NCBI GenBank assembly: GCA_016718135.1
Contig: JADKEF010000001.1
Span: 1-64,000, forward strand
Direction of reading: 5' to 3'
Source of the DNA: Acidobacteriota bacterium
Lineage (GTDB): Bacteria; Acidobacteriota; Blastocatellia; Pyrinomonadales; Pyrinomonadaceae
DNA: 64,000 nucleotides
This document shows, one piece after another, positions 15,350 through 24,160 of this stretch. Below the pieces are notes generated by a model that was not told where the DNA came from, did no database searches, and worked only from the letters and a program-made list of their open reading frames with translations. Both the position numbers and the translations under genes were made by a program. Every line of letters begins with the position of its first letter. Position 1 is the first letter of the stretch.

Positions 15350-16120
15350 CTAATCCTTTACACCGAATACATAGCCGAATGACACGACGAAATTTCCGGT
15401 ACGGCTCTCCCCGTTTGCTACCGTGTCCTTTTGGATATATCGGAGTCCACGGGACACGCGAACATCAATGATAAGATTGTTCCTTTTTCCGTGCGGTATC
15501 AAAAGTCCGCCACCGCCCGTTAGGCCGAAGTTGTTGCGATTGACGTCGTTTAGAATGTCCGTTTCGGCATCAAACGAAACCGGGGGGATGGGCGTTCCCA
15601 AAGGTGGTAAAAGCAATGGTGTCTTAGTTTCGTCCACATAGATCGTGCTGCTACCTTTTGTGATGGTCTTGGCGTTCAAAAGATAGCCGTAGAATACGCC
15701 GCCATTGACAAAGAACCGAGTTTTCCCAGTTGACCCAAATTTGTATTTTACGAGCACAGGCACTTCGAGATAATTAAGCTTTGCCGTGTTATCAAACTCA
15801 CCGAAAAGGTATTGGCCTGGCGGCAGGGGCGGCAATCCGGGGATCGGACGGGTGATCGGCTGAACGCCATTTCGAATACCTCCCTGGCCCGAATAGTTTA
15901 ATTCGGGCTGGATCGAGACATTGTCATTGATCCCGAATTCAACAAATCCACCAAACGTGACCGCCTTTCGAGATTTGTAATTTTTGGTCAAGACGTTGTC
16001 GTCACTCCCGCTCAGATTTGGGATGCTGACACCTGCCTTAACCCCGATGTTTGTTTCCTGTCCGAAAGAAACCCCAGCCAATAAGACTAGACTGACGAAT
16101 AGCAGTTTGAATTTATTCAT
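15350..16120 (-). CDS. Outer-membrane beta-barrel (PorT-like) protein
   Basis: A 256-residue exported protein: signal peptide (MNKFKLLFVSLVLLAGVSFG), then QETNIGVKAGVSIPNLSG, VTFGGFVEFGINDNVSIQPE and YLEVPVLVKYKFGSTGKTRF, the word order of outer-membrane beta-barrel PorT-type proteins (PF13568-like). The end FVVSFGYVFGVKD resembles a terminal barrel strand. A proline-rich insert near residue 90-100 (PIPGLPPLPPGQ) is probably a surface loop. Function unknown. Confidence 0.8.
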   Translation of the reverse strand: MNKFKLLFVSLVLLAGVSFGQETNIGVKAGVSIPNLSGSDDNVLTKNYKSRKAVTFGGFVEFGINDNVSIQPELNYSGQGGIRNGVQPITRPIPGLPPLPPGQYLFGEFDNTAKLNYLEVPVLVKYKFGSTGKTRFFVNGGVFYGYLLNAKTITKGSSTIYVDETKTPLLLPPLGTPIPPVSFDAETDILNDVNRNNFGLTGGGGLLIPHGKRNNLIIDVRVSRGLRYIQKDTVANGESRTGNFVVSFGYVFGVKD

Positions 16121-16248
16121 ATTATAAAAGCCCTTTGATTTGTTGCAGTTTCGCTAGCAAAGCCAAACGTGACAAAGTCTTTTAACTCCACCATTTTCGT
16201 CTCAAAAATACACTAGATTGATCTTCCTTCAAAGTTGCAGATGCAGAA

Positions 16249-16275
16249 AGAGCCGCCCTTTCAGGCGGCTCTACA
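16249..16275 (-). terminator. Intrinsic terminator of pckG
   Basis: On the minus strand AGAGCCGCC-TGAAA-GGGCGGCTCT followed by TTCT, 21 bp after the pckG stop codon. Confidence 0.8.
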
Positions 16276-16295
16276 ACGAATTGGCTTGTTCGCCG

Positions 16296-18185
16296 CTATT
16301 CACCCTTTCCAACGGCTAACGGAGTTTCTGGTTCAGGCCGCGGTGCCGCAAGACCTAGCTCCGGCGAACGCCAGAGGTTCGAGACAAGAAGTTCGCGGAT
16401 GAACGTCATTTCCTTCGGCAGACGATCGTACAGCTGGAAGAAAAGTTCGTCGTGCATGGCGATCTCTTTTAGCCACATATCGCGGTCGATATTCATGACG
16501 GCCTCAAACTGTTCGCGGCTAAAATCGAGCCCACGCCAGTCCATGTCTTCGTAACGCGGCATCCAGCCGAGCGGCGTTTCGAAGCCCTTCGACTTACCGC
16601 GTGCACGCTCGACGACCCATTTCAGGACACGCATGTTCTCGCCATAGCCCGGCCAAGCGAATTTGCCATTCTCATCCTTCAGGAACCAGTTGACCGAGAA
16701 GATACGTGGGGGTTCTGGTATCTGACGCCCAAAATCGAGCCAGTGAGCGAAGTAATCGCCCATGTGATACCCGGCAAATGGCAGCATCGCAAACGGATCA
16801 CGTCGCACTTCGCCGATGTTGCCAAAGGCAGCCGCCGTCATCTCTGAGCCCATCGTTGCGGCCATGTAGACACCGAAGGCCCAATTGAACGACTGCTGAA
16901 TAAGCGGTACGACGCTGTTGCGGCGTCCGCCAAAGATAAATGCCGAGACCGGAACGCCAGATGGATCGTCAAACTTGTCGTCAGCTACCGGGCACTGCGT
17001 TATAGGAGCGGTAAATCGTGAATTGGCATGTGCCGCCTTGCCTTCGCTCGCCGGCGTCCAGTCGTTGCCCTGCCAGTCGATGGCGTGTGCAGGAGCTTCG
17101 CCGTCCATTCCTTCCCACCAGACATCGCCGTCGTCTGTTAGAGCGACGTTTGTGAAAATGGTGTTCTCCTTGATCGACTCCATCGCATTTGGATTGGTCG
17201 AATAGTTCGTGCCCGGTGCCACGCCGAAGAAGCCGTTCTCAGGATTGATGGCGTGGAGCTTGCCGTGTTCGTTTGGCTTGATCCATGCAATGTCGTCGCC
17301 GACTGTTGTGATCTTCCAGCCTTCTTCGACAAATTCCTTAGGCGGGATGAGCATGGCAAAATTGGTCTTTCCGCAGGCCGAAGGGAATGCCGCACAGACG
17401 TAATCTTTCTGGCCGTCCGGTGATTCGACGCCGACGATGAGCATGTGCTCGGCGAGCCATCCCTGTGCACGTCCTAGATTGGAAGCGATTCGCAACGCGA
17501 GGCACTTCTTGCCGAGCAACGCATTTCCGCCATAGCCCGAGCCATACGACACGATCGAGTTCTCCTCCGGAAAGTGAACAATGTACTTATCCTTTGGATC
17601 AGGAGAGCAAGGCCACGCGACATCGGCCTGGCCTTCTGCGAGAGGCATGCCGACCGAATGAAGACAGCGTGTGAATTCGCCATCTCCAAGAGCCTCAAGA
17701 GCACGTGTGCCCATGCGGGTCATGATCTTCATGTTGACGGCTACGTAGGGAGAATCAGTGATCTCCACGCCGAACTGCGATATGGGCGATCCTATCGGGC
17801 CCATGCAGAATGGCACAACATACATCGTGCGGCCCTTCATACAGCCGTCAAATTTCTTCTTCAAGATCGCCTTCATCTCGACCGGAGCCATCCAGTTATT
17901 GGTCGGCCCTGCGTCGCCCTTGCCAAACGAGCAAATGTAGGTACGGTCTTCGACGCGTGCGACATCCGAACGGTGAGATCTCGCCAAAAATGAATTCGGC
18001 CGTTTCTCAGCGTTAAGCTTTACAAATGTTCCCGCATCGACCATTTCCTGACAAATACGGTCATACTCTTCCTGCGACCCGTCGCACCAGTAGACACTGT
18101 CGGGTTTGCACAACTCCACTGCATCCTTTACCCAACGGATCAATTCTTCATTGTTAACACTCGAGGGAATGTTGATTTCAGTCAT
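16296..18185 (-). CDS. pckG: Phosphoenolpyruvate carboxykinase (GTP)
   Basis: Interconverts oxaloacetate and phosphoenolpyruvate with GTP, the first step of gluconeogenesis. The 629-residue protein has RSHRSDVARVEDRTYICS, the mobile P-loop FPSACGKTNFAML near residue 265-275, TTVGDDIAWIKPNEHGKLHA, FGVAPGTNYSTNPNAM and GRRNSVVPLIQQSFNW, all hallmarks of the GTP class and not of the ATP class. Monocistronic, with its own terminator downstream and a 600-bp gap upstream. Confidence 0.98.
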   Translation of the reverse strand: MTEINIPSSVNNEELIRWVKDAVELCKPDSVYWCDGSQEEYDRICQEMVDAGTFVKLNAEKRPNSFLARSHRSDVARVEDRTYICSFGKGDAGPTNNWMAPVEMKAILKKKFDGCMKGRTMYVVPFCMGPIGSPISQFGVEITDSPYVAVNMKIMTRMGTRALEALGDGEFTRCLHSVGMPLAEGQADVAWPCSPDPKDKYIVHFPEENSIVSYGSGYGGNALLGKKCLALRIASNLGRAQGWLAEHMLIVGVESPDGQKDYVCAAFPSACGKTNFAMLIPPKEFVEEGWKITTVGDDIAWIKPNEHGKLHAINPENGFFGVAPGTNYSTNPNAMESIKENTIFTNVALTDDGDVWWEGMDGEAPAHAIDWQGNDWTPASEGKAAHANSRFTAPITQCPVADDKFDDPSGVPVSAFIFGGRRNSVVPLIQQSFNWAFGVYMAATMGSEMTAAAFGNIGEVRRDPFAMLPFAGYHMGDYFAHWLDFGRQIPEPPRIFSVNWFLKDENGKFAWPGYGENMRVLKWVVERARGKSKGFETPLGWMPRYEDMDWRGLDFSREQFEAVMNIDRDMWLKEIAMHDELFFQLYDRLPKEMTFIRELLVSNLWRSPELGLAAPRPEPETPLAVGKGE

Positions 18186-18465
18186 AAATTTAGATTCTCC
18201 ACCCAGAAGTTTAATTGATTATATCTATAAGTGTGAATAAACGAGTAATAAGGCTCGTTCTTTGAAGTTATTCGCGTAGCTTATCACAACATAATGCAGA
18301 CGGCGAGTAGTTTGGGCGGCAAAATGGTACAATCCAAGTATACTGGTTTTTGTCCTTTGCCTCGTTCTCCTCTAGTGTTGACAGCTACGGGCTTCGGCAG
18401 GAGTTGATCCGATCCAACCCAACCTCAGACCGGCAGATTTAACCGTAGAAAATGAACGACCGCAC
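18186..18465. other. Intergenic region between pckG and the str operon
   Basis: Divergent intergenic DNA. No credible open frame is seen. It must hold the pckG promoter; a TTGACA occurs at about 18376 on the plus strand but lacks a fitting -10 element. Confidence 0.4.
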
Positions 18466-18494
18466 TTGACACGCCCCCTGATAATTCATAGTAT
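18466..18494 (+). promoter_or_regulatory. Putative promoter of the str-S10-spc-alpha supercluster
   Basis: Perfect -35 TTGACA (18466-18471), 17-bp spacer, -10-like TAGTAT (18489-18494). Transcription would start near 18501, leaving a leader of about 287 nt before rpsL. Confidence 0.65.
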
Positions 18495-18747
18495 CTAAAG
18501 TTTCGGACTTGACTGTCTGGGTTGTCTGTATGGTTGAGAGACCGTAGAGACGGGGATTTTTGAGAATTTGAGTACACGGATTGTTGCGTAATAGGCCCTG
18601 GAACACACCTTGGCTGGCGAATTTGATCATCTCTAATATGCCACGCTACAGCAAAGTCTCGATTTCTTAGGAAGTAGAAAATTCAATTAATTCGACCAGC
18701 GAGAGCTGCTTGAACTAACTGCCGGATTCGTCCGAGCAAGAGTCAGG

Positions 18748-18769
18748 TAAGACGGTAGTTTTGCCGTCT
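18748..18769 (+). promoter_or_regulatory. Hairpin in the rpsL leader
   Basis: AGACGG-TAGTTTTG-CCGTCT forms a 6-bp stem about 20 nt before the rpsL ATG, followed by GAAAGG. It could act in leader regulation of the str operon; no known ribosomal leader motif is recognised. Confidence 0.4.
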
Positions 18770-18787
18770 GAAAGGTTTTAGAGCGAT

Positions 18788-19168
18788 ATGCCGACAATTA
18801 ACCAATTAGTTCGCAAAGGACGCAAAGCTGTTAAGTATAAGACGGCCAGTCCTGCATTGCAGGCCAATCCGCAGAAACGCGGCGTTTGTACGCGTGTTTA
18901 CACATCGACGCCAAAGAAGCCGAATTCGGCTCTGCGTAAGGTTGCACGTGTTCGTCTGACCAACCAGATCGAGGTCACGACCTACATTCCGGGTATCGGC
19001 CACAACCTGCAGGAGCACTCGATCGTGCTTATCCGCGGCGGCCGTGTAAAGGATCTTCCGGGTGTGCGTTATCACGTTATCCGCGGAACGCTCGATGCCT
19101 CAGGCGTCGCGAACCGCAACCAGTCGCGTTCGAAGTACGGTGCGAAGCGTCCAAAGGGAGCGAAATAA
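18788..19168 (+). CDS. rpsL: 30S ribosomal protein S12
   Basis: Decoding-centre protein of the small subunit. The 126-residue sequence has the universal KPNSALRKVARVRLTN and GRVKDLPGVRYHVIRG; the streptomycin-resistance lysine positions read TPKKPNS and GRVKDLPG, i.e. wild type. First gene of the str operon, 6 bp before rpsG. Confidence 0.99.
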   Translation: MPTINQLVRKGRKAVKYKTASPALQANPQKRGVCTRVYTSTPKKPNSALRKVARVRLTNQIEVTTYIPGIGHNLQEHSIVLIRGGRVKDLPGVRYHVIRGTLDASGVANRNQSRSKYGAKRPKGAK

Positions 19169-19174
19169 GAAGTT

Positions 19175-19645
19175 ATGCCAAGACGTAGAGTTGCAGGAAA
19201 AAGAGAAGTTCTTCCAGATCCGATCTATAACAGCATCGCCGTGACAAAGTTTATCAACGGTCTGATGTGGGAAGGGAAGAAGTCGGTCGCAGAGCAGATC
19301 TTTTATGCCGCGATGGAGAAATTGGCTGAGAAGACCGGCGAAGAGGCTCTTAAGATGTTTAAGAAAGCTCTCGACTCGGTCGCTCCGACGCTTGAGGTCA
19401 AATCCCGCCGTATCGGTGGTGCAACCTATCAGGTGCCTCTCGAAGTCAGCCGTGACCGCCGCAATACGCTGGCGATCCGCTGGGTCGTGACAAATGCTCG
19501 TAACCGCAGCGAAAAGACAATGGAAGATCGCTTGGTCGGCGAATTGATGGACACCATCAACGGACGCGGCGGAGCAATGAAGAAGAAGGACGACGTCCAC
19601 CGTATGGCAGAGGCGAACAAGGCTTTTGCTCACTATAGATTCTAA
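19175..19645 (+). CDS. rpsG: 30S ribosomal protein S7
   Basis: Primary 16S rRNA-binding protein organising the 30S head. The 156-residue protein begins PRRRVAGKREVLPDPIYNS and contains GGATYQVPLEVSRDRR and ARNRSEKTMEDRL, all family signatures. Second str gene; the autoregulatory S12-S7 spacer of enteric bacteria is absent here because the gap is only 6 bp. Confidence 0.99.
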   Translation: MPRRRVAGKREVLPDPIYNSIAVTKFINGLMWEGKKSVAEQIFYAAMEKLAEKTGEEALKMFKKALDSVAPTLEVKSRRIGGATYQVPLEVSRDRRNTLAIRWVVTNARNRSEKTMEDRLVGELMDTINGRGGAMKKKDDVHRMAEANKAFAHYRF

Positions 19646-19657
19646 GATTTTTTAGTA

Positions 19658-21760
19658 ATGGCGAACATTAGTTTAGACAAATTTAGAAACATCGGCATCA
19701 TGGCCCATATCGACGCGGGTAAGACCACGGCGACGGAGCGTATTTTGTATTACACCGGTGTTTCCCACAAGATCGGCGAAGTTCACGAAGGAACGGCGAC
19801 GATGGACTGGATGGAGCAGGAGCAGGAACGCGGTATTACAATTACCTCGGCTGCTACCACCTGTTTCTGGACGCGTAACAACATTGAGCATCGTATCAAC
19901 ATCATTGATACTCCGGGACACGTTGACTTCACGATGGAAGTTGAGCGGTCTCTTCGTGTTTTGGACGGTGCGGTTTGTGTTTTTGACGGTGTTGCAGGCG
20001 TTGAACCGCAGTCGGAAACCGTTTGGCGTCAGGCTGATAAGTACGGTGTTCCTAGAATTTGCTTTATCAATAAGCTCGATCGTGCAGGTGCTTCGTTCGA
20101 CCGTTCGTTCCAGTCGATCCTCGATCGTCTTGGTGCAAACGCAGTCGCGATGCAGGTGCCGATCGGTATCGAAGAGCATTTCCAGGGCGTTGTCGACCTC
20201 ATCACGATGAAGGCGTTCGTCTGGAGCAATGAGGCAAAAGGTGCGAATTACGACGTTGTCGATATTCCTGCTGACCTCGTTGAGATCTCGAAAGCACAGC
20301 GTGAAAAGCTTGTTGAAGCCGTTTCGGCTCTCGATGACGATCTCATGATGAAATACCTCGAAGGCGAGGAAGTTTCGGAAGACGAGATTCGCAGAGCACT
20401 TCGTGCCGGAACGCTGGCGATGAAGATCGTTCCTGTGTTTACCGGTTCGGCATTCAAGAATAAAGGTGTTCAGACGCTGCTTGATGCAGTCGTAGACTTC
20501 CTCCCGAGCCCGCTCGATATTCCTGCTATCGAAGGCACAAATCCTAAATCACAAGAGATCGAGACTCGTCCGCCGGATGCTAAAGCACCGTTTTCAGGTT
20601 TGGTCTTTAAGTTGATGGCAGATAAGCACTTAGGTCAGTTGGCTTTTGTGCGAATTTACTCGGGAACAGTTAGTTCGGGTTCGTACGTGACGAACACGAT
20701 CAAAGATTCTAAAGAACGCGTCGGGCGTTTGATGCTCATGCACGCTAACAAGCGTGAAGACGTCGAAACGGCTTCGGCAGGCGAGATCGTTGCTATCGGT
20801 GGTATGAAAAATACCACGACCGGCGACACCATCTCGGACGAGACGAAACCGATCATTCTTGAGTCGATGGATTTCCCGGAACCGGTCGTGCGTGTCGCGG
20901 TCGAGCCGAAAACCCGTCAGGATCAAGACAAAATGGGCATCGCCCTCAATCGCCTTGCTCAGGAAGATCCGAGTTTCCGCGTTAATACTGACCACGAGAC
21001 GGGCCAGACGATCATTGCTGGAATGGGCGAACTTCACCTTGAGATCATCGTTGATCGCATGAAGCGTGAATTCGGGGTCGAGGCAAACGTTGGTAAACCG
21101 CAGGTTGCGTACCGTGAAACGATCACGGCATCGGCACCGGGTAAAGAGATATATAAGAAGCAGTCTGGTGGCCGTGGTAAATTTGGCCACGTCGAGCTCA
21201 CCGTCGAGCCGGCTCCGGGTGAAGGTTTTGTATTCGAAGACAAGATCACAGGCGGTTCGATCCCGCGTCAATTCATCAAGCCGACCATGGAAGGCGTTCG
21301 CGATGCTATGCAGCGTGGATTCCTTGCGGGCTACGAACTGGTGGACATCAAGGTCACGCTGCTGTTTGGTTCATATCACGAAGTTGACTCGGATGAAATT
21401 TCATTCAAATTGGCCGGTTCGTTCGCATTCCAGGATGCAGTGAAGAAGGCCAAGCCGGTCCTTCTTGAGCCGATCATGCGTATCGAGGTGGTCACACCTG
21501 AAGAATATATGGGTGCGGTAAATGGCGATCTTAATCGCCGCCGTGGCCAGATCGACAAGATGGAGCCGCGTCCGGGTAATGTTTCGGTTGTGACGGCGTT
21601 TGTGCCGCTATCGGAAATGTTTGGATACACGACCGACTTAAGAAGTTCGACACAGGGACGTGCTACTTCAAGTATGCACTTCGAGCGTTACAACGAGGCT
21701 CCGCGTAACGTGGCAGAGGAAGTTATTGCAAAGATCAAGGGAACTGGAGCGACCACGTAA
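19658..21760 (+). CDS. fusA: Elongation factor G
   Basis: GTPase that drives translocation. The 700-residue protein has the G1 motif AHIDAGKTT, switch II DTPGHVDFTMEVERS, NKLDRAG, and the C-terminal domains with MGELHLEIIVDRMKREF and the EF-G signature GYELVDIKV. Frame is intact throughout, unlike neighbouring tuf. Lies 12 bp after rpsG. Confidence 0.99.
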   Translation: MANISLDKFRNIGIMAHIDAGKTTATERILYYTGVSHKIGEVHEGTATMDWMEQEQERGITITSAATTCFWTRNNIEHRINIIDTPGHVDFTMEVERSLRVLDGAVCVFDGVAGVEPQSETVWRQADKYGVPRICFINKLDRAGASFDRSFQSILDRLGANAVAMQVPIGIEEHFQGVVDLITMKAFVWSNEAKGANYDVVDIPADLVEISKAQREKLVEAVSALDDDLMMKYLEGEEVSEDEIRRALRAGTLAMKIVPVFTGSAFKNKGVQTLLDAVVDFLPSPLDIPAIEGTNPKSQEIETRPPDAKAPFSGLVFKLMADKHLGQLAFVRIYSGTVSSGSYVTNTIKDSKERVGRLMLMHANKREDVETASAGEIVAIGGMKNTTTGDTISDETKPIILESMDFPEPVVRVAVEPKTRQDQDKMGIALNRLAQEDPSFRVNTDHETGQTIIAGMGELHLEIIVDRMKREFGVEANVGKPQVAYRETITASAPGKEIYKKQSGGRGKFGHVELTVEPAPGEGFVFEDKITGGSIPRQFIKPTMEGVRDAMQRGFLAGYELVDIKVTLLFGSYHEVDSDEISFKLAGSFAFQDAVKKAKPVLLEPIMRIEVVTPEEYMGAVNGDLNRRRGQIDKMEPRPGNVSVVTAFVPLSEMFGYTTDLRSSTQGRATSSMHFERYNEAPRNVAEEVIAKIKGTGATT

Positions 21761-21762
21761 GA

Positions 21763-21790
21763 GATTTCATATTTCAGATCTGAAATTTAG
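21763..21790 (+). repeat. Spacer palindrome fusA-tuf
   Basis: ATTTCATATTTCAGATCTGAAATT contains the perfect palindrome TTTCAGATCTGAAA, followed by AGGAGAA as the tuf ribosome-binding site. Smallest member of the spacer-hairpin series. Confidence 0.6.
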
Positions 21791-21798
21791 GAGAAGCT

Positions 21799-22983
21799 AT
21801 GAGCAAAGAGAAATTCGACCGAAGTAAGCCGCACGTGAATATTGGGACAATTGGGCACGTGGATCATGGCAAGACGACATTGACGGCGGCTATCACGAAG
21901 GTGATGTCGAAGCATAATGCGAAGATGACGTTTAGATCGTTTGATTCGATCGATAACGCTCCTGAAGAAAAGGCACGTGGTATTACAATCGCGACGTCGC
22001 ACGTTGAGTATGAGACGGTCAATCGTCACTACGCCCACGTTGATTGTCCGGGCCACGCTGACTATGTCAAGAACATGATCACCGGAGCCGCCCAGATGGA
22101 CGGAGCTATTCTTGTAGTAGCAGCGACGGACGGACCAATGCCGCAGACCCGTGAGCATATCCTGCTCGCACGTCAGGTTGGCGTACCTTCGATGGTCGTC
22201 TTCATGAACAAATGCGACATGGTCGATGATGCTGAATTGCTCGAGCTGGTCGACATGGAGATCCGCGAATTGCTTAGCTCATACGATTTCCCTGGTGACG
22301 ATACACCGATCACCCAGGGCTCGGCTCTGAAAGCTCTCGAAGGCGACCCTACATGGGAAGCAAAGATCGACGAGCTGATGCAGACGGTCGATGATTTCAT
22401 CCCGACCCCTGCACGTGAGACGGACAAGCCGTTCCTGATGCCTGTAGAAGATATCTTCACGATCCAGGGCCGCGGAACAGGTGCTACCGGACGTATCGAG
22501 CGTGGACAGATCAACGTCAACGAACCAGTTGAGATCGTTGGTATCAAAGAGACCCGCAACTCGGTCGTAACGGGCGTCGAAATGTTCAAGAAGCTTCTCG
22601 ACGGGTATGGCAGGCGACAACGTTGGTCTCTCCTGAGAGGCGTGGACAGAAAAGAGATCGAACGCGGACAGGTCATCGTCAAGCCGGGCACGATCACGCC
22701 GCACACGAAGTTCAAGGCTGAGGCATACGTCCTCACCAAAGAAGAAGGCGGACGCCACACCCCGTTCTTTACGGGCTATCGCCCGCAGTTCTACTTCAGA
22801 ACAACGGACGTGACGGGCGTTGCACACCTTCCGGCAGGAGTCGAAATGGTGATGCCGGGCGACAACATCCAGATGGAGATCGAGCTCATCGCTCCGATCG
22901 CCATGGAAAAAGGACTCCGCTTCGCTATCAGAGAAGGCGGCAGAACGGTTGGAGCCGGTACGGTTTCAGAAGTAGTGCTCTAA
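21799..22983 (+). CDS. tuf: Elongation factor Tu, with a local double frameshift
   Basis: Delivers aminoacyl-tRNA to the ribosome. GHVDHGKTT, ARGITIATSHVEYET, DCPGHADYVKNMITGAAQMD and NKCDM are all present. Between 22601 and 22634 the sequence reads GYGRRQRWSLL where all EF-Tu proteins have an EGMAGDNVGLLL-like stretch; adding 2 bases near 22604 and 1 near 22630 restores it, so the net loss of one codon hides two indels. As EF-Tu cannot tolerate this, sequencing error is likely. Ribosome-binding site AGGAGAA precedes ATG 21799. Confidence 0.96.
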   Translation: MSKEKFDRSKPHVNIGTIGHVDHGKTTLTAAITKVMSKHNAKMTFRSFDSIDNAPEEKARGITIATSHVEYETVNRHYAHVDCPGHADYVKNMITGAAQMDGAILVVAATDGPMPQTREHILLARQVGVPSMVVFMNKCDMVDDAELLELVDMEIRELLSSYDFPGDDTPITQGSALKALEGDPTWEAKIDELMQTVDDFIPTPARETDKPFLMPVEDIFTIQGRGTGATGRIERGQINVNEPVEIVGIKETRNSVVTGVEMFKKLLDGYGRRQRWSLLRGVDRKEIERGQVIVKPGTITPHTKFKAEAYVLTKEEGGRHTPFFTGYRPQFYFRTTDVTGVAHLPAGVEMVMPGDNIQMEIELIAPIAMEKGLRFAIREGGRTVGAGTVSEVVL

Positions 22984-22985
22984 AA

Positions 22986-23047
22986 ATCAGAAGTTAGAAT
23001 CCAGTAGTCAGAATTCTGGCTACTGACTACTGACTACTGACTACTGA
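22986..23047 (+). repeat. Heptamer-repeat hairpin tuf-rpsJ
   Basis: Four copies of TACTGAC (23021-23047, the last partial) form the 3' arm; AGTAGTCAG (23003-23011) lies in the 5' arm. The spacer can fold into an imperfect hairpin that ends 6 bp before rpsJ. Confidence 0.75.
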
Positions 23048-23052
23048 AATTT

Positions 23053-23373
23053 ATGTTAAACGAAAAGATTCGCATCAAGTTAAAGGCTTACGATCACCGT
23101 GTGTTGGATCAGTCCACCGCTGAGATCGTTGAGACGGCGAAGAGAACGGGAGCGAGGATCGCAGGACCGATCCCCCTACCGACCATCAAGAATAAATGGA
23201 CGGTTCTCAGGTCGCCCCACGTCGATAAGAAATCGCGTGAGCAGTTCGAGATCAGAACGCATAAGCGTTTGATGGACATTCTCGATCCAACGGCCGAAAC
23301 GGTCGATGCGTTGATGAAATTGGATCTGCCGGCCGGTGTTGATGTAGAGATCAAGGCGTTTGGCAAAAGCTAA
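23053..23373 (+). CDS. rpsJ: 30S ribosomal protein S10
   Basis: Small-subunit head protein, also the NusE antitermination factor. 106 residues with IRIKLKAYDHRVLDQS, GPIPLPT and SPHVDKKSREQFEIRTHKR, complete and typical. Opens the S10 operon but no separate promoter is obvious. Confidence 0.99.
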   Translation: MLNEKIRIKLKAYDHRVLDQSTAEIVETAKRTGARIAGPIPLPTIKNKWTVLRSPHVDKKSREQFEIRTHKRLMDILDPTAETVDALMKLDLPAGVDVEIKAFGKS

Positions 23374-23375
23374 GA

Positions 23376-23458
23376 AGCTGGGTTTTGGGTTTTAGGTCTT
23401 TGGTTTTTTGGTGGAAGCGTAAAGCGTTTCTTACCAAGACCGAAAACCAAAAAGGAAA
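23376..23458 (+). repeat. Heptamer-repeat hairpin rpsJ-rplC
   Basis: Words GGGTTTT, GGGTTTT, AGGTCTT, TGGTTTT in the 5' arm oppose ACCAAGACC, GAAAACC and AAAAAGG in the 3' arm. GGAAAGA before the rplC ATG supplies the ribosome-binding site. Confidence 0.7.
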
Positions 23459-23461
23459 GAT

Positions 23462-24100
23462 ATGATTAGCGGAATCATTGGTAGAAAAATGGGAATGACG
23501 CAGCTTTTTGCTGAGGATGGCTCTGTAACTCCGGTTACTGTCATCAAAGCTGGACCCTGCGTTGTTATCCAGACAAAGAGTGCGGCGGGACGCGACGGTT
23601 ACAATGCCGTGCAGCTCGGTTTTGTCGAGGACAAGCCGATCCGTCTTAAGAACGTGACGAAGCCGCTCCAAGGGCACTTTGAAAAAACGGGCGGTGGTAC
23701 ACCTCCGACTCGTATTTTGAGAGAGTTTCGTCTTAACGCTGAGCCGGAAGCGTCGGTCGGTGATCAGATCAAGGTCGATGTCTTTGCAGACGGAGACAAG
23801 ATCGATGTCGTCGGTAAATCGAAAGGACGCGGTTTCGCGGGTACAATCAAACGCCACAACTTTTCACGTGGTCCTGAGTCGCACGGTTCGATGAATGTTC
23901 GTGCACCTGGTTCGATCGGCCAGTCGGCCTATCCGTCGCGTGTTATTAAAGGTACGCGTTCTTCGGGCCACATGGGAGACGCTCGTGTCACGGTTCAAAA
24001 CCTTACGGTTGTTAAGGTTGACGTCGAGAACAATATATTAATGATTCGCGGTGCTGTACCGGGCCCGAATGGTGGATTGGTTGTAGTTAAGAAGGCGTAG
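23462..24100 (+). CDS. rplC: 50S ribosomal protein L3
   Basis: Early-assembly 23S rRNA-binding protein near the peptidyl-transferase centre. 212 residues starting MISGIIGRKMGMTQLF, with KGRGFAGTIKRHNF and GSIGQSAYPSRVIKGTR, the L3 signature. Complete and of normal length. Confidence 0.99.
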   Translation: MISGIIGRKMGMTQLFAEDGSVTPVTVIKAGPCVVIQTKSAAGRDGYNAVQLGFVEDKPIRLKNVTKPLQGHFEKTGGGTPPTRILREFRLNAEPEASVGDQIKVDVFADGDKIDVVGKSKGRGFAGTIKRHNFSRGPESHGSMNVRAPGSIGQSAYPSRVIKGTRSSGHMGDARVTVQNLTVVKVDVENNILMIRGAVPGPNGGLVVVKKA

Positions 24101-24160
24101 TAAGAGTGACGCTAACGTAGAGTTCACGCGTAAACGCGTAATTCTTACAGGAGAAAGATT

